Of a DNA stretch of 64,000 nucleotides, positions 8,423-18,179 are shown piece after piece; position 1 is the first letter of the stretch, and the number at the start of each line of letters is the position of its first letter. Under the pieces are notes generated by a model. That model did no database searches. It was not told the DNA's origin and was given only the letters and a program-made list of their open reading frames with translations. A program made the position numbers and the translations under genes. The stretch comes from Flavobacterium sp. (lineage in GTDB: Bacteria > Bacteroidota > Bacteroidia > Flavobacteriales > Flavobacteriaceae): positions 1-64,000 of the forward strand of contig NZ_JAMWYY010000001.1 in the NCBI RefSeq assembly GCF_024305175.1, written 5' to 3'.

Positions 8423-9661
8423 CTATGCCTTTTTACAGGTAAAGCCAAGTTTAGCTATATCATCCCAAAATGCCGGATAGGATTTAGATACCACCCCTGC
8501 ATCTTTTATAATAAGCCCGGTTTTTAAGGCAAGCGGGGCAAACGCCATTGCCATACGGTGGTCGTTATACGTTTCTATGGTAACGGGCGTTTCTCTCTTC
8601 TCATCCCATTTAAAAGGATTCAGCATTAAGCTGTTATTAGTTACCTGTATATCTGCACCAAATTTTTCAAGTTCGGTTTTAAGTGCTGTAAGCCTGTCGG
8701 TTTCCTTAATTTTAAGCGTGTGCAAACCTGTCAAGCTACAGCCTGTACCAAACCCAAAACAGGTTACAGCGATTGTCTGGGCAATGTCGGGGGTGTTATT
8801 GAGTTGAAAGTTAACAGTTGACAGTTGACAGCTGTCCTTCTTTAATGTGATTGCATCGCCGCTGAATGTTGTAATAACACCAAACTGCTTATAAATTTCA
8901 GCAAGGGCGCTGTCGCCTTGGTTACTATCTTCAGTAAATGATGAAAGTGTAATTTCAGCTCCCGGTTTAGATAAAGCTATTATGCTGTAATAATAAGATG
9001 CCGAGCTCCAGTCACTCTCAATAGTGATTGGAGATTTAAGATGTAAGATTTCAGATTGTGGATTTATGCGAATGATATTTCCTTCGATGCCTGCCTTAAT
9101 GCCAACTTTTACTAATAAATTAAGGGTCATATCAATATAGGGGCGTGAAGTAATTTCCCCTTTTAGGACAATTGTAAGCCCCTTTTCAAGGCGGGCACCT
9201 ATCAGCATAAGGGCAGTAATATACTGGCTGCTGATGTTGGCATCAATTTCTACCTCGCCTCCTGAAAGCTTTTTGCCTTTTATACGCAATGGCGGATAAC
9301 CTTCATTTTCTTCGCATGATATGTCGGCTCCCAAAGTCCGCAATGCGGTTACTAAAACGCCTACAGGCCGTTCTTTCATTCGCTGCGAACCGGTTAAGAT
9401 AACCTCACTGCCTTCGTGAATGGCGAAGTAAGCTGTTAAGAACCGCATTGCCGTACCGGCATGATGAACGTCTACTACAGGCGAATCCGACTGAAGCGCC
9501 TTCTGCATTACAGCGCTATCATCAGAATCGGAAACATTATCAACAATAATATACGGAAACAGTGCCTGTAAAAGCAACAGGCGGTTACTCTCGCTTTTGC
9601 TGCCGGATATGGTTATGTGCGCAGGCTTAACTAAATCTGTTTTTGGCAAAAAGACATCCAT
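8423..9661 (-). CDS. aroA: 3-phosphoshikimate 1-carboxyvinyltransferase (EPSP synthase)
   Basis: 412-residue shikimate-pathway enzyme joining shikimate-3-phosphate and phosphoenolpyruvate. Motifs visible: SGSKSESNRLLLLQAL at the N terminus, DVHHAGTAMRFLTAYFA, GSQRMKERPV, SDWSSASYY and the C-terminal TYNDHRMAMAFAPLAL. It lies 11 nt after a small membrane-protein gene, at the end of the long DUF3857 operon. Two linker stretches (8801-8837 and 9031-9065) have low-complexity, intergenic-repeat-like DNA that is nevertheless in frame. The motifs around the active site look intact, so the enzyme should be functional. Confidence 0.95.
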   Translation of the reverse strand: MDVFLPKTDLVKPAHITISGSKSESNRLLLLQALFPYIIVDNVSDSDDSAVMQKALQSDSPVVDVHHAGTAMRFLTAYFAIHEGSEVILTGSQRMKERPVGVLVTALRTLGADISCEENEGYPPLRIKGKKLSGGEVEIDANISSQYITALMLIGARLEKGLTIVLKGEITSRPYIDMTLNLLVKVGIKAGIEGNIIRINPQSEILHLKSPITIESDWSSASYYYSIIALSKPGAEITLSSFTEDSNQGDSALAEIYKQFGVITTFSGDAITLKKDSCQLSTVNFQLNNTPDIAQTIAVTCFGFGTGCSLTGLHTLKIKETDRLTALKTELEKFGADIQVTNNSLMLNPFKWDEKRETPVTIETYNDHRMAMAFAPLALKTGLIIKDAGVVSKSYPAFWDDIAKLGFTCKKA

Positions 9662-9672
9662 TAGTTATTGTA

Positions 9673-9885
9673 CTATGTATTGCCTTTTTTAGCAGCTTTT
9701 TTTGCCTCCAGCTTTTTACGCAATGGCTGAATAATAAAAATATCGGCAAGTGACATAGCAACGGTAAACATAATAATATACCTTATTTTTGCAGCAGTCT
9801 CCACATCCATAAATAATGTTGTAAGCCAACCCAAAGGTGCATATACTAATATACCCGCAATGCTATTAGCCATCCATTTTTTCAT
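9673..9885 (-). CDS. small membrane protein of unknown function
   Basis: 70 residues with two predicted membrane helices (about 8-28 and 33-53) and a basic, Lys/Ala-rich C-terminal tail. I do not recognise a family. It sits between the MazG-like gene (35 nt upstream) and aroA (11 nt downstream) on the same strand, so it is expressed with them. The start codon is the only reasonable one in frame. Confidence 0.65.
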   Translation of the reverse strand: MKKWMANSIAGILVYAPLGWLTTLFMDVETAAKIRYIIMFTVAMSLADIFIIQPLRKKLEAKKAAKKGNT

Positions 9886-9920
9886 AACAATCGTAGTTTA
9901 TTACCTATAAAGATACAAAA

Positions 9921-10247
9921 CTATTTAAGCTTTTCATTATTATGGTGCCTGTCGTGGTCGCGCTTGCTTTTAAGTGCCATTTTTTTATCAAAGGCTTCCT
10001 GCAGGTTTACCCCTGTCTGGTTAGCAAGACACAGTACCACAAAAACAACATCGGCAAGCTCTTCGCCAAGATCTTTGTTTTTGTCGCTTTCTTTTTCGCT
10101 TTGCTCGCCATAACGACGGGCAATAATACGGGCAACCTCTCCTACTTCTTCGGTAAGCTGTGCCATATTGGTAAGCTCATTAAAATAACGCACCCCATGC
10201 TCTTTTATCCAGTTATCTACATCCTGCTGGGCATTTTTTATATCCAT
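9921..10247 (-). CDS. MazG-like nucleotide pyrophosphohydrolase
   Basis: 108-residue all-alpha NTP pyrophosphatase. The metal-binding pattern EExxE followed by ExxD is visible (LTEEVGEVARIIARRYGE, then LGEELADVVFVV). These enzymes hydrolyse non-canonical or excess nucleoside triphosphates to monophosphate plus pyrophosphate. The start codon is 2 nt after the stop of the upstream DUF3857 gene, so the genes are translationally close. The C-terminal tail is rich in His, Lys and Asp. Confidence 0.88.
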   Translation of the reverse strand: MDIKNAQQDVDNWIKEHGVRYFNELTNMAQLTEEVGEVARIIARRYGEQSEKESDKNKDLGEELADVVFVVLCLANQTGVNLQEAFDKKMALKSKRDHDRHHNNEKLK

Positions 10248-10249
10248 GA

Positions 10250-12193
10250 TTATATCCTTTTAAGTACTATTTTCTCATTTTGCTTTTCTATAACATTTTT
10301 ATAAAAATTGCGTATTGTATCATAATATAACTGAGAAACCAAACTATAATTGATATTAAGCTGCATAGCCACCTGTACGACGTTGTCTTTTGCAGCTATG
10401 CTGTATGCCATGTCGCCTATACCCTCTTCCATAGCTATGGCTACAGACTTTGGTAATGATTCTATCTCATATCCGTCGGGTAATGTTATAATGAATATAT
10501 TTTTATATAGCTTGGGATATACAAAGCTAACAGGATATTCTCTTTTCTCCTGTTTTAGCGGGTTCTCCTGCGCAGTCATAAAAAGCAAAGGGTTTAGGTA
10601 CATCCTGTCACCTATAATTTCGGCAGCATTATTATATGTAAAAGAGTAGTCTTCAATAACCGGTTCTGACAGGTTTGAAGTCTCTTTCAAAAGAAAATCG
10701 CTTACCAGTAAATTATTATACTTCCTTTCGATTTCCGCTATCCGGTTTATACTTTTCTCAGAAGAATGTTCCTCCCTGTAATTAAGGGCAGACTGGTTAG
10801 TGTACTGCGACCTTACCCTTCCTGTAATGTTTCCTTTATCATCAACCACTGCCGAAAGTGTGGCAGCCTCCAGAGATTTCTTTTCAGGTTTTAGGTCAAT
10901 TTCTTTATAAGTTCCGTTTTCCCTGATTAAAGTGCCATACCAGTTAAGTGCCCTTTCCGGCAAAATGCCCGGACAGTTATATTTAGATGTGGCATCTAAA
11001 AGCACTGTTTTACCTCCTATCTCTGCAGCAGCCACAACATAATTAAACCCCGACATACCGGGGTATAGAGAGATACCATTATCTCTTGTGCTGACCAAAA
11101 CCGGGTTTGCATCTATACCGGCACTCCGCAGCATTGCAATAAGTATAAAATTTATTTCGGCGCTGTTGCCTGTTTTTTCCTGATAGGCCTCTTTTACACC
11201 TTTATCGCAATAATAACGGGAGTCTTCGTTCCACATCATGCGCTTTTGTACATACAAAAAAATAGCGTTTGTCTTCTCTGTTACTGTATTTATTCCGGCA
11301 AGCAGTGCATCTAAGTCATCTTTAAAGTATCCTGTCCTGCCCAGCTCTTTACCAAAATCATCATCTTTATAAATTTCTTTGGCTACATCGCCCCAGGTAC
11401 TCGAAAAATGTTTTTCCGGTTCACCCTCATAACGTATGTACTCCAGCTCATAGGCAATAGCTGCCCGGTAGTTATCTATATTATCTATAAACGGTTCTTC
11501 TTTAACCGGTTTAATATCAGTTGCAGTATAAGTTACGGTAACATCATTATATATCGTTTTACCCAGCACCATTTTAGGCTCAGATGCTTTAACATCCTTT
11601 ATGTATCCTTTAATATAACGCTGATAAACAAAACACGATGGTATTGCTACTTTATAAGACATATTATTGACAGGAATTTCATACTGAAAATACCAGTCCC
11701 TGAAACTGAATATAAAAGGTGTCCTGATGGTGTATTTAAATTCGATAACACTTCCGTCTTTTACGTCAGGAAAGGTTATTTTTTTAATACTTACTTTTTC
11801 ATTAAGCTCTTCTTTAAACTTCCCTTCTTTGTTTACACTTGTTTTGTTCACCTTTCCGTCAACAAGGTTATAAGTGGCGGCATTTGAATAATTAACACTC
11901 ATTTTTTTTGATTCTGATAAATATCCAAGTTCATGCGTTGCATACTCTACACCTGATTTATTGTAGATTTTAATGCGCATTTCTACCTCTGTAACCATGG
12001 TCCATATGCCGGAATTTACCACAAAATAAGTATAGCCTGCCTTATTGAGTATCGCAGCAGGGGCCGATGGCTCTAACGGATGTTTCTGTTGCTGAAGTTC
12101 TTCAATACTTACCCGGCCCAATTTAAAATCCTGGCTGTTTGCTGCAAAAGCAGACAGCAGGATATGCAACAGTACATAATATTTTAACCTCAT
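10250..12193 (-). CDS. DUF3857/transglutaminase-fold protein, catalytic residues replaced (copy A)
   Basis: 647-residue exported protein: signal peptide (about 1-20, ending AANS), DUF3857 domain (about 50-220), transglutaminase-like core (about 270-420) and a C-terminal beta domain (DUF3858-like). Aligning with copy D and the family pattern G-x-C, the catalytic Cys is Ser344, the catalytic His is Tyr385 (FNYVV), and only the Asp (Asp400, LDATS) remains. It is therefore probably a non-catalytic transglutaminase fold, perhaps binding peptide or polysaccharide at the envelope. It is the third of three closely similar neighbours; gaps are 7 nt upstream and 2 nt downstream. Confidence 0.88.
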   Translation of the reverse strand: MRLKYYVLLHILLSAFAANSQDFKLGRVSIEELQQQKHPLEPSAPAAILNKAGYTYFVVNSGIWTMVTEVEMRIKIYNKSGVEYATHELGYLSESKKMSVNYSNAATYNLVDGKVNKTSVNKEGKFKEELNEKVSIKKITFPDVKDGSVIEFKYTIRTPFIFSFRDWYFQYEIPVNNMSYKVAIPSCFVYQRYIKGYIKDVKASEPKMVLGKTIYNDVTVTYTATDIKPVKEEPFIDNIDNYRAAIAYELEYIRYEGEPEKHFSSTWGDVAKEIYKDDDFGKELGRTGYFKDDLDALLAGINTVTEKTNAIFLYVQKRMMWNEDSRYYCDKGVKEAYQEKTGNSAEINFILIAMLRSAGIDANPVLVSTRDNGISLYPGMSGFNYVVAAAEIGGKTVLLDATSKYNCPGILPERALNWYGTLIRENGTYKEIDLKPEKKSLEAATLSAVVDDKGNITGRVRSQYTNQSALNYREEHSSEKSINRIAEIERKYNNLLVSDFLLKETSNLSEPVIEDYSFTYNNAAEIIGDRMYLNPLLFMTAQENPLKQEKREYPVSFVYPKLYKNIFIITLPDGYEIESLPKSVAIAMEEGIGDMAYSIAAKDNVVQVAMQLNINYSLVSQLYYDTIRNFYKNVIEKQNEKIVLKRI

Positions 12194-12200
12194 GGAATGC

Positions 12201-14192
12201 TTACAGCTTTTTAAGTACTATCTTTTCGTTTTGTTTTTTAACCATATCTGCAAAGAACGCTTTTAAGCCAATGTAATATTCAGGGGCTACTGTAGCAGTA
12301 TTCATTTCTTTGGTAACTACAATCTGTAACTGGTTGTTGGTACTGGCGGCGCTAAACCTGAAGCTGCCTATTTTTGCAGGCATCTCCATCTGAACCGGCT
12401 CAGGCAGGGTTTCAACTGTATAACCGTCAGGCAAGGTAAGGCTGATGGTATATCTTTCCTGCGACGGATAAATAAAATCAATAGGATAATTGCGTGATTC
12501 CGACTTAAACGGGTTCTCTGTCTGGGCAAAGAACAACATAGGCGATATATACATTTTTCCGCCAATTATTTCCACAGCATTACTAGTCGAAAAATTATAT
12601 GACTGTGTAAGCGGTTTTGTATTATCATCCGCTTTTACAGTATTATAATCGCTTATATCTACATTTTTGTATGCAGCCTGCCCGTCAGTCTTTTCATTAA
12701 ATAAAAAGGCTTTATAGTCATATCGCTGGTCCCTCACCTGTCCTTTTATAGAACCATCTGCCTGTATAGTACCCATAACTACCACTAACTCTTTAGAGTT
12801 TACCAACGGTGAGAGGTTAACTTCTTCCGATGAATAATTGTCTTTAATAAGCCTGCCTGTACCGTTAAGAGCTCTTACCGGCAAAAGCCCCGGTTTAGAG
12901 TTTTTATCGGTAGCATCAAGATATATACGCCCGTTCGCCGACTCTACAGTGGCAATAACATAATTAAATTCGTCTCTGTTGATAAAAGAAACCTGCCCGT
13001 TATCCCTTGTGCTTAAAAGTACAGGGTTGGCATTTATGCCTGCCGAACGCAGCATGGAAATCAGCATCAGGTTAATGTCGCCTGCACTGCCCGTTTTAGA
13101 GGTATAAGCTTTAGTTACCCCTGTAACGGCTTCATAGGTATTCCTGCCATTATAAGCCATACGGTCTTTAACAAAGGTATATATAGTATTTATTATTTCG
13201 TCCTGCTTCATACCCTGCTTTAGCAATGGCTGTAAGTCTGCTTCAAAATAACCTTTTTCCTTAAGCTGTGGTCCAAACGCACTTTCACCATAAATTTTTT
13301 GCACTACCGTAAACCAATCGGTTACATAGTTCTTCTCTATCTGGTTAGGAAGGTTTGTCTTTGCAAGTTCATGCTTTACATACGACGTGTAATTCTTAAT
13401 ATTATCTACATAGGCTTCATCCTTTAAAGGCGGAACATTTTCTGCAACATACTTTTTGCTGATTTCATAGAATGTTATAGAACCTGTCTGGTTTTGCAAT
13501 GAACCATTAACGGTGCCATACCCTCCTTTTGCAGACCCGTTGGAAAAGCGCTTTGTTACTTTAACCGTTTCCTGGGCTTCCTGAACAGGAAGATATGGGC
13601 TTAAGATACGGTTGTATGTAAAGTATTGCGGAAAATTTATTTTATACTCCATATAATTAATCGGCATCTCTCCCTGAAAATACCATGTAGGTATTGTCCT
13701 GAAAAACGGCGACTTTATCTGGTAGTGATATTCTATAACGCTGCCCTCTTTTACAGCAGGCAGTGTTATTTTCTTAATTTTATAGAATTCGTTATACTCT
13801 TCTGTAAACTCATTTTCCTTTCGCGCCTTTGTTCTTTCTACTCTGCCGCCTTCTGTGTTATAAGTATATGCCTCTATAAGGTTCACTTCTTCCTGACTGC
13901 TGCGTGCTCCGCCGGTATAAAAAGGTATCTCTATATTTGCAGTATTATAACCTTCTTTAGCGTAAATTTTTATTCTGGCCTTAACATCGGTCACCAAAAT
14001 CCAGTCGCCCGCACTGTCAAAATCAAAATAGGTAGATCCTTTCTTATATAAAATTACGGCACCGGCAGATGGGTATTGCTTGTTTTGCTTTTCAAAAACC
14101 TCTTCATCTTTTACTTTGCCAAATTCAGAATCCTGTGCAAATGCAAGCACTGTGTAAATAATAAACACAGCGGTAAAAATTATCTTTTTCAT
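12201..14192 (-). CDS. DUF3857/transglutaminase-fold protein, catalytic residues replaced (copy B)
   Basis: 663 residues with the same order of parts as its neighbours: signal peptide (ending LAFAQ), DUF3857, transglutaminase-like core, C-terminal beta domain. The catalytic Cys position is Ala370 (context TGSAGD), the His position is Tyr411 (FNYVIA), and Asp426 (LDATD) is kept. It shares with copies A and C the segments INLML.SMLRSAGINANPVLLSTR-type and LPVRALNGTGRLI, so the three arose by duplication. The gap to copy C is only 3 nt. Function unknown; an enzymatic transglutaminase or protease activity is unlikely. Confidence 0.88.
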   Translation of the reverse strand: MKKIIFTAVFIIYTVLAFAQDSEFGKVKDEEVFEKQNKQYPSAGAVILYKKGSTYFDFDSAGDWILVTDVKARIKIYAKEGYNTANIEIPFYTGGARSSQEEVNLIEAYTYNTEGGRVERTKARKENEFTEEYNEFYKIKKITLPAVKEGSVIEYHYQIKSPFFRTIPTWYFQGEMPINYMEYKINFPQYFTYNRILSPYLPVQEAQETVKVTKRFSNGSAKGGYGTVNGSLQNQTGSITFYEISKKYVAENVPPLKDEAYVDNIKNYTSYVKHELAKTNLPNQIEKNYVTDWFTVVQKIYGESAFGPQLKEKGYFEADLQPLLKQGMKQDEIINTIYTFVKDRMAYNGRNTYEAVTGVTKAYTSKTGSAGDINLMLISMLRSAGINANPVLLSTRDNGQVSFINRDEFNYVIATVESANGRIYLDATDKNSKPGLLPVRALNGTGRLIKDNYSSEEVNLSPLVNSKELVVVMGTIQADGSIKGQVRDQRYDYKAFLFNEKTDGQAAYKNVDISDYNTVKADDNTKPLTQSYNFSTSNAVEIIGGKMYISPMLFFAQTENPFKSESRNYPIDFIYPSQERYTISLTLPDGYTVETLPEPVQMEMPAKIGSFRFSAASTNNQLQIVVTKEMNTATVAPEYYIGLKAFFADMVKKQNEKIVLKKL

Positions 14193-14195
14193 TTC

Positions 14196-16202
14196 TTAGT
14201 TGTTTTTTGCTAAAACTATTTTTTCATTTTGCTTCTCGATCATTTTATCGAAAAAGTTTTTAATTGTAGGATAATAATCCTGAGATATTGCAGCATAATT
14301 AAGCTCTACGAGTGCCCTTACCTGCACCTGGCCCTGTAACTGCACTACATTATACCTGAATGTACCTATGTTTTCTTCCATTGCAATCGCTAATGCTTCG
14401 GGAACAGATTCTACATGATAACCTTCAGGGCACTTAAAAGTAATTATGAACTTTTCCTGCCTCGGGAAAACAAAATCGATTGGGTATTCACGCTTTTCCT
14501 GCTTAAACGGATTTTCTGTTTCGCCAAGGTAAAGCATTGGCCTTATATATATCTTATCGCCAATAACATCTGTCATGCCATTGTGCTTAAACTCATACTC
14601 TTCAGTAAGCGCCTTTGTAAAATCTTTATCTTCCGGCATGGTATAAGCATCCACTTCAAGCCCTGCAAATGCTTTCTCAATTTTTTCCATGCGGCTTTCT
14701 TTACTCATGCCCGAAAAGGTTTCCCTGAACAAATAAGCATTATAATGTTCATATTGCCTTTGCGCCTTACCGGAAATCTGCCCATCGTTAGTAACAGAAA
14801 CAGTTAATACGCTTGCCTCTTTAGAATGTTGTGAGGGCATCATTTCTATTTGGGAAGAGCTACCATCCTGCCTTATAAGCCTGCCTGTCCAGTTAAGGGC
14901 ACGTATAGGTAAAATACCGGGAACGGCAGATTTAGAAGTCGCATCCAGTAATATAGTCTTATCACCCAGGTTTACTGCGCTTATAACATAGTTAAAAGCT
15001 GTCCTGCTGGGAAATAAAGCTATTTTAGCTGACCTTGTCGTAACCAGCACGGGGTTGGCATCAATTTTCACATAACGCAGCATCGCGGTAAGCATCAGGT
15101 TAATCTCTGCATCATTACCCGCTTTTTCTGAATATGCCTTTTTAACACCCTTATCGCAGTGGTAACCATAATTTCCGTTCCAGTTCATACGCTCCCTAAC
15201 ATAATAAAAAATGGCAACCAGTTTGTCTTCGGGTGAAGATATCCCATTGAGTAAAGCATTAATGTCATCTTCAAAATATCCTGTTTTTTTTAATTCGCCG
15301 CCAAAATCTTCATTATCATATATTGTTTTAGCTACATCCTCCCACGAGGAAGAGTATGATTTAAAAGGACTGTTAGGATATTTTGTAAATGTTATCTCGT
15401 GCTCAATGCTCGATGTATAGTTTTCTATGTTGTTTACAAAGGCCTCGTCTTTAAGCGCGGGCAGGTCCTGCATTTCATATTTTACAATATTATCGACATA
15501 ATCTATCTTATTAGTAGTGATTTCAGAAGGCCTGTTTTCGACACGTTGTGTGTTGGTTAAAGTTACTGACTGGCTCTTGGTAGATTTCGTAACCTTAGGG
15601 GTAAAGTAGCCCCTGAAGTTAGGTGTATAACCAAAATACTCGGGTATCCTTGTAGTATAGGCCGTATAGTTTACGGGAATGCCGTGCTGGAATTTCCATT
15701 CAGGAAAAACACTTATAAACGGCGACACAATTTTATACCTGTATTCTACAATACTGCCTTCTTTAACTTCGGGCATTACAATTTTTTTAAGCCTCCAGTT
15801 TTTGTTTACCTCTTCAGTAAATTCACCTTCATTCTTCAGCTTTGTCTTTTTTATGCTGTTACCTTCAAGGTTATATGTGTATGCTTTAGATATATCTACA
15901 CTTTCCCTCTCTGAACCGGCATCATAATAAGAAATATTCCTGTTAGCCCATTCATAGCCGTCTTTAGTGTAAATTTTTATTTTCGTATCAACCTCGGTAA
16001 CCAAAATAAAACCATCCCTTTCAGAATATGTCATATACGTTTCGCCTTTACTGAAAAGTACTGCGGCCGGAGCCGAAGGATCTTTAGGGTGGCTCTTCTC
16101 TTCAAGTTCCTGCTTGGTTACTTCGCCAAGTTCATAAGTTTGGGCCTGTAATGCGGCAGAGCAGGCGATAAGTAAAAAAAAGGAAAGTAAATACTGTTTC
16201 AT
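14196..16202 (-). CDS. DUF3857/transglutaminase-fold protein, catalytic residues replaced (copy C)
   Basis: 668 residues: signal peptide (about 1-20, ending ALQAQ), DUF3857, transglutaminase-like core and C-terminal beta domain. The catalytic Cys position is Asp364 (AGNDAE), the His position is Tyr405 (FNYVIS), and Asp420 (LDATS) is kept. Also the usual AG after the core helix is replaced (RYVKIDANP). It is 31 nt downstream of copy D and 3 nt upstream of copy B. As with A and B, a non-catalytic role at the cell envelope is the best reading. Confidence 0.88.
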   Translation of the reverse strand: MKQYLLSFFLLIACSAALQAQTYELGEVTKQELEEKSHPKDPSAPAAVLFSKGETYMTYSERDGFILVTEVDTKIKIYTKDGYEWANRNISYYDAGSERESVDISKAYTYNLEGNSIKKTKLKNEGEFTEEVNKNWRLKKIVMPEVKEGSIVEYRYKIVSPFISVFPEWKFQHGIPVNYTAYTTRIPEYFGYTPNFRGYFTPKVTKSTKSQSVTLTNTQRVENRPSEITTNKIDYVDNIVKYEMQDLPALKDEAFVNNIENYTSSIEHEITFTKYPNSPFKSYSSSWEDVAKTIYDNEDFGGELKKTGYFEDDINALLNGISSPEDKLVAIFYYVRERMNWNGNYGYHCDKGVKKAYSEKAGNDAEINLMLTAMLRYVKIDANPVLVTTRSAKIALFPSRTAFNYVISAVNLGDKTILLDATSKSAVPGILPIRALNWTGRLIRQDGSSSQIEMMPSQHSKEASVLTVSVTNDGQISGKAQRQYEHYNAYLFRETFSGMSKESRMEKIEKAFAGLEVDAYTMPEDKDFTKALTEEYEFKHNGMTDVIGDKIYIRPMLYLGETENPFKQEKREYPIDFVFPRQEKFIITFKCPEGYHVESVPEALAIAMEENIGTFRYNVVQLQGQVQVRALVELNYAAISQDYYPTIKNFFDKMIEKQNEKIVLAKNN

Positions 16203-16233
16203 TATTCGTTAATTGTTGGTGGTTTTAGGAGTT

Positions 16234-18129
16234 TTATTGTTTTACAAGTACAATTTTTGCATTATCATTTCTGGCAATTTTATCACAAAACTGCCTGTAG
16301 TTTTCATATTCGGCGCTGTCATACCTGCCTTTATAAAGATGCATAGAGCGCTTAAAAATAAGCTTGTTACCAGACATTGTATATTCGGCTTTATACTCAC
16401 CAAACTTGTCTTTAACAATTATGCTTTCAGGTTTTGCCTCTACTGAAAATCCTTCCGGCAGGTTAACGGTTATTTCATCTGTATCATAATAACCTGTGCC
16501 AATCTCAAATGGTGCTTTCCTGTCTCTGTAGCGTTGCGGTACACTAACTGACTGGTTAAATGCATTAACCGCAAAAATCATCCTGTTGCCGCTCATATTA
16601 CCATAGCCTGTAGCCTCTATAGCTAAATCTTCTGTAAGCAGCTGTTTATCCTTACTGTTGTTTACCTTAATATTTTTGAACTTTATATTGTTTATATAAC
16701 TAAACCTGTTCTTATACTTTTTATCAAGCTCATCCGGAGATAGAAATTCATAACTATATTTATCATGGTACTGCAGGCCTGCCGATGTAAAAGTTACAGT
16801 ACCTTCTATTGTGCCATCCTGCTTTACGGTATATGCACCTTTAGAGTTTTGAGAATTGCTTTTATCATCATACACATGAGTGCGTACAAGTTTACTTTTT
16901 TCAGGCTTTACCAGTAGTGCTGTCCTGTCGTCAGTAAAGCTTCCCTGAAAGCCGAACGGCAGTTGCTGGCTGGTACATTCCAGCCACACTAAATCTTCAT
17001 CATTTGGTATGGCAAGTATAACGTGGTTGCCCTGCATGCTCACAAAATCTTCGCGCAGGCTACGGGCGCGCCTGTCTCCATACACCACAGCATAATACGA
17101 TTCTACTCCGGCTGCCTGTAACAAAGCCCTTGTATAGTTGGTAAGCGCTTTACAGTCGCCATAGCCAAGCCTGTCAACATCTTCTGCAGGCATGGGTTTC
17201 CAGCCGCCAATGCCAAGCTGAATGCTTATGTAGCGGGTTTTGTTTTGCATATACTCATACACAATTTTTGCTTTTTCCAAAGGGGTAGCCGCACCTGCTG
17301 TAAGTGCTTTTATCTTTGCAACGGTTTCTTCGGGTAGCTCTTCAGTACCTTCTAGCAGGTTGTTATACATCCAGGTACCAAAAGCTTCCCAGTTTGAAGC
17401 TTCGCCTTCTACGCCCTCAAGATTAAACTTATCGAGCCCGAAAAGCACATGCGGCATTATCTGTAAAAAATAAGGGGAATAATCTTCAGAACGTTGTGCC
17501 GGCAGGTTTTCTACACTTAAAGCAAGTACACCGGGCTGCTCCTGCTTTTTCAGGATTCCTTCATCAAAATTATAGGCTTTATATTTAAAACCCAGTGAAG
17601 TATCATGATTAATGGTAACAGACGATTTTTCTGTGCTTACATATAAGCCTTCCAGTGGCATCCATGATGAAATGAAAGCAGTATTAGATGTTTCGGTTTC
17701 GCTTGTATAAACTATTGTATAAGGGTATTGCACCGGAGTATAGTCCAGATACAGGATGCGGTCATCTGTTAATATAGAACCTTCTGAAACCGACCTGTCA
17801 CGAAAATCTCTCTTCTTTATTTTTTTGATTTCTTTCCCGAAAGCATCATAAATTATGGCTTCTATAGATTTTATTTTTGTAGACTTATCAAAAAATTCTG
17901 AAGCGTCTATATAATCATTACCATAATCGTTAAGTACTGTTACAATTCGGCTCTTCTTTACCGTCATTGATTTTCGTGAGCTTATGGTAATTTCTTTGTT
18001 ATACGAGCGTATAACAGCGTTAGCATTTTCCCGTAGCTCCTGCGGTATTGAGAGTACTGATAAGTCTTGTTGGGAATAGGCGTTAAAGGCAATAAATAAT
18101 AAGAAAAGGATGGGTTTTCTTAAAAACAT
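16234..18129 (-). CDS. DUF3857/transglutaminase-like protein with intact Cys and His (copy D)
   Basis: 631-residue exported protein, first in the operon. Signal peptide about 1-19 (ending NAYSQ), DUF3857 domain, transglutaminase core and C-terminal beta domain. Here the active-site residues are kept: Cys326 in GYGDCKAL, His369 in GNHVIL, and an acidic third residue, Glu384 (WLECTS), where family members usually have Asp. It could therefore be a working cysteine hydrolase or transferase, unlike the three paralogs that follow. Its sequence is clearly more distant from copies A-C than they are from one another. A -7 element lies 16 nt before the start codon. Confidence 0.88.
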   Translation of the reverse strand: MFLRKPILFLLFIAFNAYSQQDLSVLSIPQELRENANAVIRSYNKEITISSRKSMTVKKSRIVTVLNDYGNDYIDASEFFDKSTKIKSIEAIIYDAFGKEIKKIKKRDFRDRSVSEGSILTDDRILYLDYTPVQYPYTIVYTSETETSNTAFISSWMPLEGLYVSTEKSSVTINHDTSLGFKYKAYNFDEGILKKQEQPGVLALSVENLPAQRSEDYSPYFLQIMPHVLFGLDKFNLEGVEGEASNWEAFGTWMYNNLLEGTEELPEETVAKIKALTAGAATPLEKAKIVYEYMQNKTRYISIQLGIGGWKPMPAEDVDRLGYGDCKALTNYTRALLQAAGVESYYAVVYGDRRARSLREDFVSMQGNHVILAIPNDEDLVWLECTSQQLPFGFQGSFTDDRTALLVKPEKSKLVRTHVYDDKSNSQNSKGAYTVKQDGTIEGTVTFTSAGLQYHDKYSYEFLSPDELDKKYKNRFSYINNIKFKNIKVNNSKDKQLLTEDLAIEATGYGNMSGNRMIFAVNAFNQSVSVPQRYRDRKAPFEIGTGYYDTDEITVNLPEGFSVEAKPESIIVKDKFGEYKAEYTMSGNKLIFKRSMHLYKGRYDSAEYENYRQFCDKIARNDNAKIVLVKQ

Positions 18130-18145
18130 GTTAAATAAATTTCTC

Positions 18146-18153
18146 CAAAAATA
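18146..18153 (-). promoter_or_regulatory. -7 promoter element of the DUF3857 operon
   Basis: Minus-strand TATTTTTG matches TAnnTTTG, within the 50-nt gap between dtd and copy D. It marks the likely 5' end of a transcript covering the four DUF3857 genes, the MazG-like gene, the small membrane protein and aroA. Confidence 0.55.
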
Positions 18154-18179
18154 GAAGAATTTCCTAAATTCTGAAATTA

